DNA from: a virus
Direction: 5' to 3' (one strand)
DNA: 44,808 nt
IMG/VR virus record: IMGVR_UViG_3300042486_000656
Coordinates: 1 to 44,808 of that record
Part shown: positions 15,301-24,040 of the stretch, piece after piece
How the letters are laid out: every line of letters begins with the position of its first letter
Numbering within the stretch: the first letter of the stretch is position 1
Made by a program: the position numbers and the translations under genes
The notes under the pieces: generated by a model
What the model was told of the DNA's origin: nothing
The model's database searches: none
The model's input: the letters and a program-made list of their open reading frames with translations, nothing else

Positions 15301-17498
15301 TCCGTGCGCAGCAGCTCGTCGAGCGTATCGTAGATTCCGTCGTCGACGGCGCGGAAGGCATTGTACGCCTCGATCACGCTGTCGTCGGCTCCCTGAGCCC
15401 CCAGTTCGGCGCGCGTGAGTACGCGGCCTTCGTTCTTCTTGACAATGGCAGCTAGGAGCTGCTTCTTCTCGAACGGAAGGTCTGCCAGCGGCTTGATGAG
15501 GCCCAGGCCGATGGCCTGGGCGCTGCGCGCCTGTCGCGCGCGCGCGCTTACGAACGCCTGAGTGAGGCGGTCGAACACGTTCAGGCCGCGTGTCCAGCGC
15601 GACACGGACGCCCCCAGCTGCAGGTCGGCAACAGCGTCATCCCCAAGCTGCAAAGCCCCCCATGTTTGCCTGGCGCTTGCGTACGAGCGCGAGTCCTGCA
15701 CGCGCAAGAAGTACTCGCCGGATGTTTTCGGCGACGTGCCTTCCGGCACGGCTCTGAACGCGTTGGCAGCAGCGTCCCACTCTACGATTTCCGGCTTGGC
15801 GCCGGCCCCGAACACCTCTTCCACAGCCGTCAGCTGCGCGCGCTGCGCCCCGCCCAGCGTCGAGTAGCCGCGCTGGGCTGTGGCGCCGAACACCACTTCG
15901 ATGTCCGCCCCAGTGCCGTCCGCGCGCGCCGTGACGCTGGACAGGTTGACGTGCGTCTTCGGCAGGCGCTTGGAAGTCAGGATGTCGATGTCGTCTGCGA
16001 TTTCCTGCAGCGCAGCCGCGCGCTCAGCCTCGGTGAGGTTCACCGATCGCCGCTGGCGCTGCAACACCTCTAGCGCGTCGCGCTGCCGCAGCTCCAGCTC
16101 CGTGAGCACGTTGGCGCCGCGTTCCACGCGCCCGGTGTTCGGCAGACCCTGCTCCACGGCATTCGCCGGGGTCATGCCCATCTGCTTAGCGACTTCCGGG
16201 TTTTCCACAGCATCGGCGACGCGTCTGCCGGCGGTTTCCGGGGCGGCGCTGAACATGCGGCGCCAAGCAGCCGGAACGTACTTTGTGCCGAACCTGATTG
16301 TGCCACCAGCCACGCTGCCGAGGCCCGTGAGGTCCAGGGCGTTCAGGATGTCGTCCATGAACTGGCTGCTCGTCATAGACTCCAGACGAGCGTGTATCCT
16401 GTTGCGCTCGCGGATCAGCGCGCGCTTCTTCTGGCTGTAGCCAGGTCCGTACTGTAGGGCTGCACGCTCTTCCGAGATGGCTTCTAGGCGAGCTTCCAGC
16501 TGCTTCCTTTCTGCCTCAGTGGGCTCAATTTCCTGAGTGTATTGGTCAGCGCCCGTTAGCACTTCGCTGAACAGGTTGTCCAGAACGTGGAGCACCACCA
16601 GGTCATTGCTGTCTTGGAACAGCCCAGTGTTGCCTTTCAGCTCGTTCAGCACGACCTTGGCCATGCGAGTGCGCTCAGCCTGAGGGGCCTGTCTGTAGTA
16701 GTTCCGCAGGTTTCTCAGGGCTTCACCCACACGAGCGTAGCTCTGCGGCTTAGAGTAGTCGCCTGTGAACCCCATGGCGAGGTTGATCTGATCCACAACT
16801 GCGTTCAGGGTGGGCAGCGAGCCAACAGGCGTAATCTGCTCGACGAAGTCCAGCACGCCCAGGCTCTCTTCCGCTTGTTCGCGCATCGCGCGCAAGGACT
16901 CCCAGACAGCTTCCTGCTGCTCTTCCGGGGTGCCCATCGCAGGGTCCCATGGGGTCAAAGCGCGCGGGATGCTCTCCACTCGATCTTGGGCCACTTGCGC
17001 CCACTCGTCGGCGTCTTCCTCATCAGACGCGACTGCTTCAGCAATTGCTGCCGCCTCGGCTACTTTTCGTTCGGCGACATTCACGTCGAACACGGGACCT
17101 TCCAGCTCTCTCAGGGCTTCCAGCTGCGCCGCCGGGGACATGCCCCGCATGCGCAAGACCCGGTCTTGCACCAGAGGCCGCAAATCGTCCTCTTCCTCCA
17201 GCATCTGGTCGATGAGTTCGCGCACGGGCGTCTGCGCCCCCGTAGGGGAGCTGAACATCTCTTCGACAGCTTCGGGCGTCACGTTGGTGTCGCGCAAGGC
17301 CACTGCCAAAAGCCCAGCAGCCCCAACCACCTGGGCCTTGCTCGGCTGCAGCCCCATTTCCACTGGGTCTTCCGCCAGAGGATCGATAAACTGCGAAACG
17401 CCGTCGACGGGCAGAGTGCCCTGCCCCACGTCGACCACATCGGGGGCAATGCCCGTGACGTCTTCCGGCCCACGCGCCGGCTGTTCTGCGTTGCTCAT
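12360..17498 (-). CDS. Giant internal virion (ejection) protein, gp16-like by position
   Basis: The product has 1712 residues, larger than T7 gp16 (about 1318). Acidic N-terminal third (EEVxE-rich), then long helical regions, a central more globular region with segments such as GHYPHTSQGAYVVYGVRNGE, and an amphipathic C-terminal part. No transglycosylase motif is seen here, as that domain is a separate gene. It is predicted to be packaged in the capsid core and ejected to extend the tail across the cell envelope. AAGGGGTG precedes the start. It takes up about 11 percent of the genome. Confidence 0.75.
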   Translation of the reverse strand: MSNAEQPARGPEDVTGIAPDVVDVGQGTLPVDGVSQFIDPLAEDPVEMGLQPSKAQVVGAAGLLAVALRDTNVTPEAVEEMFSSPTGAQTPVRELIDQMLEEEDDLRPLVQDRVLRMRGMSPAAQLEALRELEGPVFDVNVAERKVAEAAAIAEAVASDEEDADEWAQVAQDRVESIPRALTPWDPAMGTPEEQQEAVWESLRAMREQAEESLGVLDFVEQITPVGSLPTLNAVVDQINLAMGFTGDYSKPQSYARVGEALRNLRNYYRQAPQAERTRMAKVVLNELKGNTGLFQDSNDLVVLHVLDNLFSEVLTGADQYTQEIEPTEAERKQLEARLEAISEERAALQYGPGYSQKKRALIRERNRIHARLESMTSSQFMDDILNALDLTGLGSVAGGTIRFGTKYVPAAWRRMFSAAPETAGRRVADAVENPEVAKQMGMTPANAVEQGLPNTGRVERGANVLTELELRQRDALEVLQRQRRSVNLTEAERAAALQEIADDIDILTSKRLPKTHVNLSSVTARADGTGADIEVVFGATAQRGYSTLGGAQRAQLTAVEEVFGAGAKPEIVEWDAAANAFRAVPEGTSPKTSGEYFLRVQDSRSYASARQTWGALQLGDDAVADLQLGASVSRWTRGLNVFDRLTQAFVSARARQARSAQAIGLGLIKPLADLPFEKKQLLAAIVKKNEGRVLTRAELGAQGADDSVIEAYNAFRAVDDGIYDTLDELLRTDKLRNGMQELRVNGVRAGFVKPYERLAALGQDSPKVFDPETGLVKTMSRDELAQLYDKGGQIGRLEYPVNGPQGLARHVLLSGKNSKLLPVPMRGVLPRIPGHYPHTSQGAYVVYGVRNGERVALKLAATETDAAEYVARRSALMAQRASRGKGSRFERIGYELDGSLQQPEAFAKKLDEMIVNRGGILFGQRSGGRLGNLSPDFGAIELDPIAALLQGWDVATQSVTKGELVSTMKKRLHNFLRLPENKNLFVGGDTPAERLSMQNINTTFSSVRARDTAVAYMKQIELMEATPDGWRNATRAVYQRMAHAAFKLGQKPFVAKLGLKGATRRIEEATLSASRRSANVVSAYMSLMHAMYIAIPAIRQFVMNVAQTSVASAMFPAQAAKSWRQFPGIASAVYGRISWLHGGKQVFTDAMLRQYAQGMSKVTGLSVDEVVGLTDTIVESGLIDAVSHNTMIREAVGEAAAKAMTAKASATTGALGAAGRAAARVGEAVRWPVNQLSRIGFQAGENVNQIVSFLHLYNADKAAGLADLTSSLYRDQLVGRAAELTGNMIAEAAPEYTRSMVKPLFQWLQFSHKMMLLGLPKSIGGSSMFSGVEKARMVFMQYLLFGAQASAVTAVLHKLIEDRVVEKIELTEDGDANAFVQAWRSDLGVQFMDGIVFDYSANKVAQALFGEADEKWEDFRWSKTFAPGSGHDALSERIIGMFSLDPQAVLGVQVKTASNLWNYGSLVADVTLARFRDMDDAPFEQRAEQLVKRGGALLIAPYGKWLAARWATDHDMRLASGGRVAEAYTNDFEAAISVAIGVETKDRLAYYEARKAIEGSGAGAARKDRVQELADIYWQQLVDNSTKFSAQAPSDDIYDELLKNYINDQGLILSALDRRDKEAITEIIDAKLQRVASGDGTTAEQAFVERITRKLANGGFGGEGPKVANYLRHLPFVKDDPAMSILVEDAWREVMEEPEPQNMTTNETTYGN

Positions 17499-17499
17499 T

Positions 17500-17988
17500 T
17501 CACCCCTTCTGGTTGATTCCTGGAGACTTGCTGCGCCTGTTGATTTCGGTTGCGGTGGTGCTCTCCCCTGACTTACGCGCGCCGTACATCTGGCCGAGGC
17601 CGCCAGCTACGCTGCCAACTGCGTCGCCTAGCGCGCCGCGCTGCATGTACGCGCTGGCGCGCTGCTGCGCCGAGTCGATTTTCCTCGACAGCGCAGCGTT
17701 GCGGTCGAGGAAGCTGAGATTTTCGTTCAGACCAGAAGTCAAGGACGCCATCGCTCCTTCGGCAGAACTCGAACCCGTCAGGCCCGTGTTTGCGGCCTGC
17801 GCTTCGATGCTGGCGCGCTGTACGCGCGCGCTCCGTATGGCCTGCCGCCTCTCGCGCGCGGCGGCCAGCTCAGCCTGTCTCTGCCGAAGGCGTTCCGCAC
17901 GCCTCGTGGCCTGCGCGGCGCGGCGCTGCTGCACGCCGCTGTAGACAGTGGCGGATATGGCGACAACCGCCGTGGTAATCACTGCCAT
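17500..17988 (-). CDS. Internal virion protein with N-terminal membrane segment, gp14-like
   Basis: The product has 162 residues. A hydrophobic N-terminal helix (AVITTAVVAISATVYSG) is followed by a very Arg/Ala/Gln-rich coiled-coil stretch and a Gly/Ser-rich C-terminus. This matches the layout of T7 gp14-type ejection proteins, which insert in the outer membrane. It lies directly before the 1712-residue ejection protein in the same transcript. Confidence 0.75.
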   Translation of the reverse strand: MAVITTAVVAISATVYSGVQQRRAAQATRRAERLRQRQAELAAARERRQAIRSARVQRASIEAQAANTGLTGSSSAEGAMASLTSGLNENLSFLDRNAALSRKIDSAQQRASAYMQRGALGDAVGSVAGGLGQMYGARKSGESTTATEINRRSKSPGINQKG

Positions 17989-17989
17989 T

Positions 17990-18469
17990 TCACAGTTCCC
18001 TCACATAGGCTGTTTCGGTGGGGGTGTAGCCCAGGCTCTGGTACAGGTTGGCGGCGTTAGCTGGGCCAACTGAGAGAGTTTTCATGTAGACGTGCGTCAC
18101 GGCGTCGGCTTTCAGGCCGACGTGGGCAACCGTTAAAGCTTCCATGCCGCGACCCAGCGATCTGTGCTCAGGCTCAATCCAGAACACAGCGTCGACGGCT
18201 GCCTTTACGTTCGCGTTGAACAGCGGGCTGAAATACTGGAACGCCAGCATGCCTACCAGCTTGCCTCCGCTTACGATCGCGATCACCAGGCCAGCAGCGT
18301 CGTCCTCCATCAGGCGGAGGAAAGACAGCGTGGTGGAATCGACGTCGAACGGTACGCGAGTGGCCTCTTCGCCAGCCGCTGTGTGGAAGTGCTTGGCCAT
18401 CACAAGCAGCCCTGGCATGTCCTCTGGCGTGGCCAGGCGGTATTCGACAGAGGGTTCGTTGTCAGACAT
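17990..18469 (-). CDS. GNAT-family N-acetyltransferase-like protein
   Basis: The 159-residue product follows the GNAT pattern: YRLATPEDMPGLLVMAKHF at the N-terminus, GLVIAIVSGGKLVGMLAF as the central beta pair, then AVFWIEPEHRSLGRGMEALT in place of the acetyl-CoA loop (R/Q-x-x-G-x-G/A), and ANLYQSLGYTPTE. T7-like phages carry a GNAT-type protein (gp13) at this same position between tail tube and ejection genes, so a virion assembly role is possible. It overlaps the tail protein gene by 8 bases. Confidence 0.75.
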   Translation of the reverse strand: MSDNEPSVEYRLATPEDMPGLLVMAKHFHTAAGEEATRVPFDVDSTTLSFLRLMEDDAAGLVIAIVSGGKLVGMLAFQYFSPLFNANVKAAVDAVFWIEPEHRSLGRGMEALTVAHVGLKADAVTHVYMKTLSVGPANAANLYQSLGYTPTETAYVREL

Positions 18470-20594
18470 TCTCGTTTCCTGAGTAGTTGATGGCCCAGCC
18501 GAGCAGGTGGAAGTCCTTGTCCCCGTCGCTGTAGAACTTGATCGAGAGCGCCTTCCCGGTGCCTCGCACTTTGTTGCGCGTCGTGACTACGTCGAAGCCT
18601 GGGTCGAAGGGTCCAGCGGACGCCAAAACGTACGGACGCAGGTACCTGTACACCTGCTGCGGTGTCTGCCACTTGTTGGACGCAGAGCTGTCAGACCAGC
18701 CCCAGCGCGCCTGCATTAGCAGACCGCCGGGGTTGTCGAGCACGAGCTGCGTTCCGTTGTCGACCACCTCACGTTCGGTGCGCTTGCTATGCACCACGAC
18801 GAACGGCGCCTGCTTGTTGCGCATGACGTCGTCCAAAAGCTCCCAGCCTGTTATTGCATAGGACTCGTAGGCTGTGCCCATCGCGTCGCTACTCCGCCAG
18901 TCGCGCAAGGCAACGTCTCGGTACCAGCCAAAGGTGAGGCCGACAATAGGGTCTTCGGACGCAACGTCCTGTACAACGAGGTACTTCGTGACGCTCTCCC
19001 CTCGCGTGCGCACGCCGGCCTGGCGCTGCAGGAATTTGGGCATGTCCACGTAACCAGCAATGTACGGCGACGGGTCGCCATACGAACTAACGGAGTTGAA
19101 GGTGAACGCCTGGAGCACCAGGTCCAGCACCACTTCGCGGTTGTACCTGTTGGGGCGGCTCACGCCGTCGTAGTCGTCTTGGTCGTTGTACATCCACATG
19201 ACACGTCTATTGACGCTGTCGAACGCGCCTACGGCGTTCTCTTTCGCTGCCTCGCTCAACGTGTTGAACCATGTCTGCACCCGATCTTGACTCAGGTTAA
19301 CAGCTTGGACGGCGCCGTTCTCGCCAGCCGCGAGTAGGTAGATTCCTCCGCGATTCCAGTAGAGAAGCGCAGACTCTGCATCGATGACGGCCCCGGGGCC
19401 TACCACGCCAAACGAGGTGACTTTAACAGGCTGGTTGGTGGTGGCCGTGAAACCGTTGTCACCACCGACGATTTCCCACACGCCGTTCTGTGCGAGAACA
19501 ATGACACTGCGATCCTTCGCCACAATGCGGTGAATCTTGCCACTGTCCGGGATGATGATGTACCCGCCGTCAGCTTCTGTAAGCTCGGAGTCCACTTCGC
19601 TCGTCGGATCAGCGTCGGAGTGATACTGCTCCAGGTCTTTCTTGTTGCGGATGACGCGGCTGTAGAACAGCATGCCCGTCATGTTGGGGCTCGTGGCCGT
19701 ATCAAGCGGGGTTTCGCTCTCCATCCCTGCCCACCACGCGCGCTGGAACGCGAAAGCCACCGTGCTCGGACGAGACGCCTCCTCGTCACTCGGCGTGGTC
19801 AGGCCAGACGCGGCGTTACGAGACGCCGACCTGGTGAACGGCGAAATGATGTAGTGACCTTTCGGGGCCGGACTGGTGCCGAACTCCAGCTCCTTGAGCT
19901 GGCCAGGGTCGAACGTGTTGTCGTCCTTTCGCCCCAGGAACCACTGCTGCGCATTGGACGGGTAGACGCTGCCTGTGTGGGCCTTGTAAGCCGTGATCTT
20001 GCCAGCTGGCCAGCCCTGGTTGAGCAGATTGTAGTTGTGCGCCGTGGAGAGCGAGGCCGGCTGCTCGTTGACAGCCAGGCCGTCGTCCAGGCCGAAGAAG
20101 TCCCTGATCTTCATCTCCAGCTCCGTTATCGTGAAGCTCACGGTGCCGGGGTTGTACTCGATAATCAGTCCGTCGCTCTGGCCCGTGGCGACGAACAGCA
20201 ACCCGTTGCCGCTGTCAAACTGCAGCCGCTTGTCGCCGTCGATGTACGAAGACAGGTCGCGGGTGTCCAACAGGTTGGCAGACGTGCTGGCGGTGTTACC
20301 GTCGAACATGAGCAGCTGCTGCCCCGCCTGCACGACAATGATCTGGTTCGCCGTGCTGCCACCTGCGCCCGACCACCTGTAGCCGGCGTAGGCGGACGTC
20401 AGCGACGTGTTCACCTCCTGCAGCACGAAGTCCTGCTCGTAGTCCATACCGAGCCGGCGCTGGATGCTGCCATCGCGGTTGAGCACGATGTTCAGGCCAT
20501 CGATCAGCGCGTTCTCGGGGAACGTCAGCGGGCCTGCTTCGGTGATTACGCCACCAACGAAGCGGGTGTAAGTCTTCGTGGTGGATGCCGACAT
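18462..20594 (-). CDS. Tail tubular protein B (nozzle), gp12-like
   Basis: The product has 710 residues with start ATG 20594 behind AGGAG. The first residues read MSASTTKTYTRFVGG, followed by PENALIDGLNIVLNRDGSIQRR, the characteristic opening of podovirus nozzle proteins, then a long beta-propeller-like body. It forms the tip of the short tail below gp11. An in-frame ATG 22 codons upstream overlaps the previous small gene and lacks support. The gene sits between gp11-like and GNAT genes, the T7 order. Confidence 0.88.
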   Translation of the reverse strand: MSASTTKTYTRFVGGVITEAGPLTFPENALIDGLNIVLNRDGSIQRRLGMDYEQDFVLQEVNTSLTSAYAGYRWSGAGGSTANQIIVVQAGQQLLMFDGNTASTSANLLDTRDLSSYIDGDKRLQFDSGNGLLFVATGQSDGLIIEYNPGTVSFTITELEMKIRDFFGLDDGLAVNEQPASLSTAHNYNLLNQGWPAGKITAYKAHTGSVYPSNAQQWFLGRKDDNTFDPGQLKELEFGTSPAPKGHYIISPFTRSASRNAASGLTTPSDEEASRPSTVAFAFQRAWWAGMESETPLDTATSPNMTGMLFYSRVIRNKKDLEQYHSDADPTSEVDSELTEADGGYIIIPDSGKIHRIVAKDRSVIVLAQNGVWEIVGGDNGFTATTNQPVKVTSFGVVGPGAVIDAESALLYWNRGGIYLLAAGENGAVQAVNLSQDRVQTWFNTLSEAAKENAVGAFDSVNRRVMWMYNDQDDYDGVSRPNRYNREVVLDLVLQAFTFNSVSSYGDPSPYIAGYVDMPKFLQRQAGVRTRGESVTKYLVVQDVASEDPIVGLTFGWYRDVALRDWRSSDAMGTAYESYAITGWELLDDVMRNKQAPFVVVHSKRTEREVVDNGTQLVLDNPGGLLMQARWGWSDSSASNKWQTPQQVYRYLRPYVLASAGPFDPGFDVVTTRNKVRGTGKALSIKFYSDGDKDFHLLGWAINYSGNENV

Positions 20595-20596
20595 GG

Positions 20597-20800
20597 TTAC
20601 TTGCGCTCCTTCTGAGGGGCAACACTCACTGCTGGGGTGCGCGAAGTCTGGGATTTCCACCTCGCGATCTGCTCTTCTGCTTTAGCCACAGAGGTGTACT
20701 GCCCCTGCAGGAGGTCTGGAATCTGCCCACCGCCCTCCCACTTGATGCGATAGAGGAGCGAAGACGGGTCACGTTCGATGCGGAGGTTCTTTTCACTCAT
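20597..20800 (-). CDS. Small hypothetical protein between tail tube genes
   Basis: The product has 67 residues. It contains the pattern DPSSLLYRIKWEGGGQIPDLLQGQYTS-AEEQIARW, a small alpha/beta module with a basic C-terminus. It overlaps the gp11-like stop by 4 bases and ends 2 bases before the gp12-like start, and its 3' end carries that gene's ribosome site (AGGAG). No family recognised. Confidence 0.7.
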   Translation of the reverse strand: MSEKNLRIERDPSSLLYRIKWEGGGQIPDLLQGQYTSVAKAEEQIARWKSQTSRTPAVSVAPQKERK

Positions 20801-21555
20801 GGGCGTTTGCGTCCGAAGTTAGCGTAGCCGATGCGATTGCGCTTTGACCTGTGCCGGTTGCGAGCGAGGAAGTTGCGCTGCTTGCGCGACGTGTCTGCGT
20901 CGGCAGCGCTGAACACTTCCTTCACCTTCAGGAACGCGGCGGTCTTGGCTTCGCTCAGCAGGTAGGGGAAGAACTTCGCAGGCATGTCCGGGATGAAGCC
21001 GTTCTCCAGCTCGAACGGAGGTTCGGTGAGAACGAACGCCTGCGACTTGGAAGTCTGCAGAGTCGAGTCGACGTCTATGTCGTAGCTGTCGAACACCACG
21101 CGCTTGTCGTCGAATGACGTGTAGTAGGTTGGGGCTCTGTCAGTGACAATGAGCAGCGGTGTGCCGCCGTAGTCCATCACCGTCAGCACGTTCGGCTCTG
21201 AGGCGTTGCGCGCCATCACGTGCTGCAGGAAATCCTCCGGGGGCATGTACGTAATCGTCTTGTAGTTGATCGCGTCGCCGACTTCACGGCGAACATCGTA
21301 CTTGACCCACTCGACGTTATTCACGTTGTCCGGCAGCAACATGTGCGTTGGCCGCGTGGTGTCGCCAAGACCAGTCAGCGTGGCCAGGCGCTTGGCCCCA
21401 GGCCAGATGCGATCGTTGACGAGGTTGTAGTAGGTGCTGCGCACGATTCGAGCAACCTGCATCGACTCCACCGTATCGGAGATGTCGTTCACGTTGTCCG
21501 AGTTCATGTCGCTGAGGATGTCCTGCACCATGTCCAGCAGAGTTAGCTGTGCCAT
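20797..21555 (-). CDS. Tail tubular protein A (adaptor/gatekeeper), gp11-like
   Basis: The product has 252 residues. The N-terminal helices (LTLLDMVQDILSDMNSD, SMQVARIVRSTYYNLVND) and the segment YNLVNDRIWPGAKRLATLTG match the T7 gp11-type tail tube adaptor that joins portal to nozzle. The basic C-terminus ends in YANFGRKRP. It is the first gene after the capsid-module terminator. Confidence 0.85.
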   Translation of the reverse strand: MAQLTLLDMVQDILSDMNSDNVNDISDTVESMQVARIVRSTYYNLVNDRIWPGAKRLATLTGLGDTTRPTHMLLPDNVNNVEWVKYDVRREVGDAINYKTITYMPPEDFLQHVMARNASEPNVLTVMDYGGTPLLIVTDRAPTYYTSFDDKRVVFDSYDIDVDSTLQTSKSQAFVLTEPPFELENGFIPDMPAKFFPYLLSEAKTAAFLKVKEVFSAADADTSRKQRNFLARNRHRSKRNRIGYANFGRKRP

Positions 21556-21566
21556 GTCTCACCCAA

Positions 21567-21594
21567 GAAAAAGGGGAGCCCTTCCGGGCTCCCC
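21567..21594 (-). terminator. Intrinsic terminator after the capsid module
   Basis: On the minus strand a perfect 9-bp stem (GGGGAGCCC/GGGCTCCCC, 21573-21594, 4-base loop) is followed by a T-run (21572-21567). It lies between the head protein at 21609 and the gp11-like gene, so it would reduce tail and ejection gene expression relative to capsid. Confidence 0.9.
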
Positions 21595-21608
21595 GAAGAG
21601 GACGGTGG

Positions 21609-22064
21609 TTAGATCACGATGCCGCGGAACGTCACTTTCATGCGGCCGACGCCTGCGTTGGTCGGCGTGGTGCCGCCCAGCGCCACGGCGATCGTGGCTG
21701 CCGCAGCGAGCGGCGTATTGATTGCCAGCGTGCCTGCCGGCGCGATCGAGTAGGTGCCAACAGCTTCGGCCTGGGCCTCGCTGATCTGCGCCACACGGTT
21801 GGTGCCTTCCGAGCCGGACACGCCGATGTTGATGACGGGCGTGGTGCCGCCCAGGTTGAAAGCCTGCTGCACTTCCACCGTGGTGTTGCCGGTGGACGTG
21901 AAGCCCGCCGGCAGCGTGAGGGTGGCGGCAGTCAGGTCCTGACCGCCGATGAACATCGTGTAGACGCGCTCGTTGCCGACGCGGCCGTCGGTGCCGGCAG
22001 CGCCTTCGAAGGACGTGCGCGGGCCGTAGTAGTTGGTGACGCCGTTGAGAACCTGACGAGGCAT
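21609..22064 (-). CDS. Head-associated small protein (candidate decoration protein)
   Basis: The product has 151 residues. It is Gly/Thr/Ala-rich and beta-strand-rich, with segments LTLPAGFTSTGNTTVEVQQAF and VGRMKVTFRGIVI at the end. It is encoded 10 bases after the major capsid gene and before the terminator, a usual position for decoration or head-fibre proteins. No named family is recognised. Composition and location are the only support. Confidence 0.55.
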   Translation of the reverse strand: MPRQVLNGVTNYYGPRTSFEGAAGTDGRVGNERVYTMFIGGQDLTAATLTLPAGFTSTGNTTVEVQQAFNLGGTTPVINIGVSGSEGTNRVAQISEAQAEAVGTYSIAPAGTLAINTPLAAAATIAVALGGTTPTNAGVGRMKVTFRGIVI

Positions 22065-22074
22065 GTGGGTCTCC

Positions 22075-23052
22075 TTAGTAGTTGGACGCGCTGGTGATGA
22101 TGACGCCCAGCGACTCGCTGCGCTGACGGCCGAAGCCGAAACGGCAGCGCTGGACGAACTCGTCGCGCGCCAGGTCCTTGTTGCGGCCCGTTTCCACGTT
22201 CGGCTTCTGGCGCCAGGCGCCCATGATCGGGCGGGTCTGGTCGTCGAGGACGCTCATGAAGACGTTGCACACCGAACCCACCGGAGCGGTTTCGGCGGTG
22301 CCGCGGTGGGTGATGGTCTCGGCCGTGGTGATGGTCGGCAGACGGTTGGACGTCCACACGTCGAAGCCGAGGATGTTGAACAGGAACTTGTGCTCCTTCG
22401 CGAAGCCCTCTTCCAGCAGCTTCTGGAACTGCGGGTTGCGGTCGACGGCGAAGGTGGACGCCAGGCTGTTGAGGCGTGCTTCGACCACGGGGTCGACGAG
22501 CGCGATACGGCCGGCCTGGGGCACGTTGGCCTTGTCGAACGCCAGCTTCATGTCGATGAAGTCCTGGAGGCCGATGCGGTAGGTGTTGTCCGCAGCGGAG
22601 TCAGCAACCCAGCGGTGGTCGAAGCCGTTGATGACGTTGGCGTTCGAGGCGGTCTGCGCGGTGATGCCTGCCGTCTGCAGGAAGCGCGACTCGAACACTT
22701 CCTGGATCGCGCGGGTCGATGCCATCGCGCGGGCCTGGTGCAGAGCCTCGACCTGGGCGCCGTCCTGGCGCAGCACGTCCGTGATGTACCAGCCATCGCC
22801 CTTGTAGTCGGTGATGGTCAGGGTGACGGTCGAGCTGTCGATCGGGGTGTAGGTGATGGCGACGTCTTCCTCGACTTCCTGGATGGTCGCGTCACCGACC
22901 ACCTTGATGTTGAGGGTCGAACCGGCCGGGAAGTCGGTCACGTCGCGGTAGAACGTGCCGGGCAGGAGCCCGTCGTCCAGGTTCATCAGGATGAACTGGC
23001 TGTACTGCTGAGCCTCGATGAACGCGGTGGAATTGGCAGTGGTCTGCGACAT
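22075..23052 (-). CDS. Major capsid protein
   Basis: The product has 325 residues. Pattern and position fit a HK97-fold podovirus capsid: the N-terminal arm (IEAQQYSQFILMNLDDGLLP), the long region with TYTPIDSSTVTLTITDYKGDGWYITD, and GIMDPVVEA/LVDPVVEARLNSLAS near a typical E-loop and P-domain arrangement. It follows scaffold and portal and is followed by a terminator. Codon usage is highly regular, as expected for an abundant protein. Confidence 0.88.
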   Translation of the reverse strand: MSQTTANSTAFIEAQQYSQFILMNLDDGLLPGTFYRDVTDFPAGSTLNIKVVGDATIQEVEEDVAITYTPIDSSTVTLTITDYKGDGWYITDVLRQDGAQVEALHQARAMASTRAIQEVFESRFLQTAGITAQTASNANVINGFDHRWVADSAADNTYRIGLQDFIDMKLAFDKANVPQAGRIALVDPVVEARLNSLASTFAVDRNPQFQKLLEEGFAKEHKFLFNILGFDVWTSNRLPTITTAETITHRGTAETAPVGSVCNVFMSVLDDQTRPIMGAWRQKPNVETGRNKDLARDEFVQRCRFGFGRQRSESLGVIITSASNY

Positions 23053-23066
23053 TTATGTCTCCGTGC

Positions 23067-23783
23067 TTACGTGGTGCCCAACTTCTGCTTTGCGAGAGTA
23101 CCGGCGTACTGCCACGATGTGGCAATTTCGCTCGTTGTGGCACCGAACATCACAGGCTTGGGCTGGGTGGGTGCTGCTGGGGTCAGGGTGTTGACGTTGA
23201 CGCTCGACATGAACGGGACTGTGGGGGCAACGGCCTGCGCGTCCAGGCCAAGGGCCTTACGCGCCAGCGCCGGCTTACGCCGCACCAGCTCTCGCATCTC
23301 CTGCGTGGAGAGGCCAAGCTCAGCGGCGGCCTTGTCCACCACTTCGCGCGCCTTCTCGCCGAACTTCTTCGTCAGGTCCGCTTCCACAGCAAGCTCGTTG
23401 GCTTTGAACTCGCGCTCGGCTTCCTTGGCCGTCACCACGCTGTCGACAGCCTTCACGATGACTTCCGGGTCAATCGCGGCGACTACCGGCGGCGTGCCTG
23501 TGCGCTCTGCTTCGAGAAGTTCCTTCACGAGCTTGGCCGTTTCGGACGGATCGACCGTCTTCGTGGCCTGCTCGCGCAACGCTGCGTTTTCCTTCTCGAT
23601 CTTGCTGATGTGCTCCTGGCCGGCGGCCAGGGCCTTCAGCGCGTCTGCCACAGACGCGTACTTCTTCCCCTCACCCACGAGGTCACGTGCAGCTTCAGGG
23701 ATTTCAACCGCGACAGGAGGGGTCGTTCCAGCCGCGGTCTGCTGGCCGTTGCCGCCAGCGGGTTCGTCGAACAATCCAGACAT
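23067..23783 (-). CDS. Scaffolding protein
   Basis: The product has 238 residues, acidic and Ala/Glu/Lys-rich with extended helical stretches (EHISKIEKENAALREQATK and TKLVKELLEAERT regions). The N-terminus is Gly/Pro/Thr-rich and the C-terminus turns hydrophobic and proline-rich. It lies between portal and capsid genes, the usual place for the scaffold in podoviruses. Confidence 0.82.
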   Translation of the reverse strand: MSGLFDEPAGGNGQQTAAGTTPPVAVEIPEAARDLVGEGKKYASVADALKALAAGQEHISKIEKENAALREQATKTVDPSETAKLVKELLEAERTGTPPVVAAIDPEVIVKAVDSVVTAKEAEREFKANELAVEADLTKKFGEKAREVVDKAAAELGLSTQEMRELVRRKPALARKALGLDAQAVAPTVPFMSSVNVNTLTPAAPTQPKPVMFGATTSEIATSWQYAGTLAKQKLGTT

Positions 23784-24040
23784 TCATCATCCTCGGTCAA
23801 GGATAGGAGTTGAAGCAGCTCGCGGTAGACGCGGAGCTGCGCAGTGAGGCCCGCCTGTTCGTAGGGCCAGTTGGGGTTGACGTTGCGGGGCTTTGCTGCG
23901 ATGGCGTCGATCGTGGACGTAATCCTCAGCTTGACGAGGTTGCGAAGGACAGATATTGCTCGTTCGCCCGCCAGAATTTCAGCACGGCGCGCCGCGCGCT
24001 CCTCTTCTGTCTTGGCCCCCTTGTACCAGTCAGGGTGCAT
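23636..24040 (-). CDS. Small protein between portal and scaffold, overlapping both
   Basis: The open frame gives 134 residues. The first 87 or so (EERAARRAEILAGERAISVL through LLQLLSLTEDDE) are helical and charged and look like a real protein. The rest reads through the first 148 bases of the scaffold gene in another frame and is Arg/Leu/Ser-rich, which looks like shadow coding that happens to lack a stop. The start overlaps the portal gene's end. It may be a head-completion or small head protein. Confidence 0.5.
   Translation of the reverse strand: MHPDWYKGAKTEEERAARRAEILAGERAISVLRNLVKLRITSTIDAIAAKPRNVNPNWPYEQAGLTAQLRVYRELLQLLSLTEDDECLDCSTNPLAATASRPRLERPLLSRLKSLKLHVTSWVRGRSTRLWQTR

Noticed and set aside
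22063-23847. Long plus-strand open frame across capsid and scaffold
   Set aside because: Antisense to the capsid and scaffold genes, without ribosome site or recognisable product.
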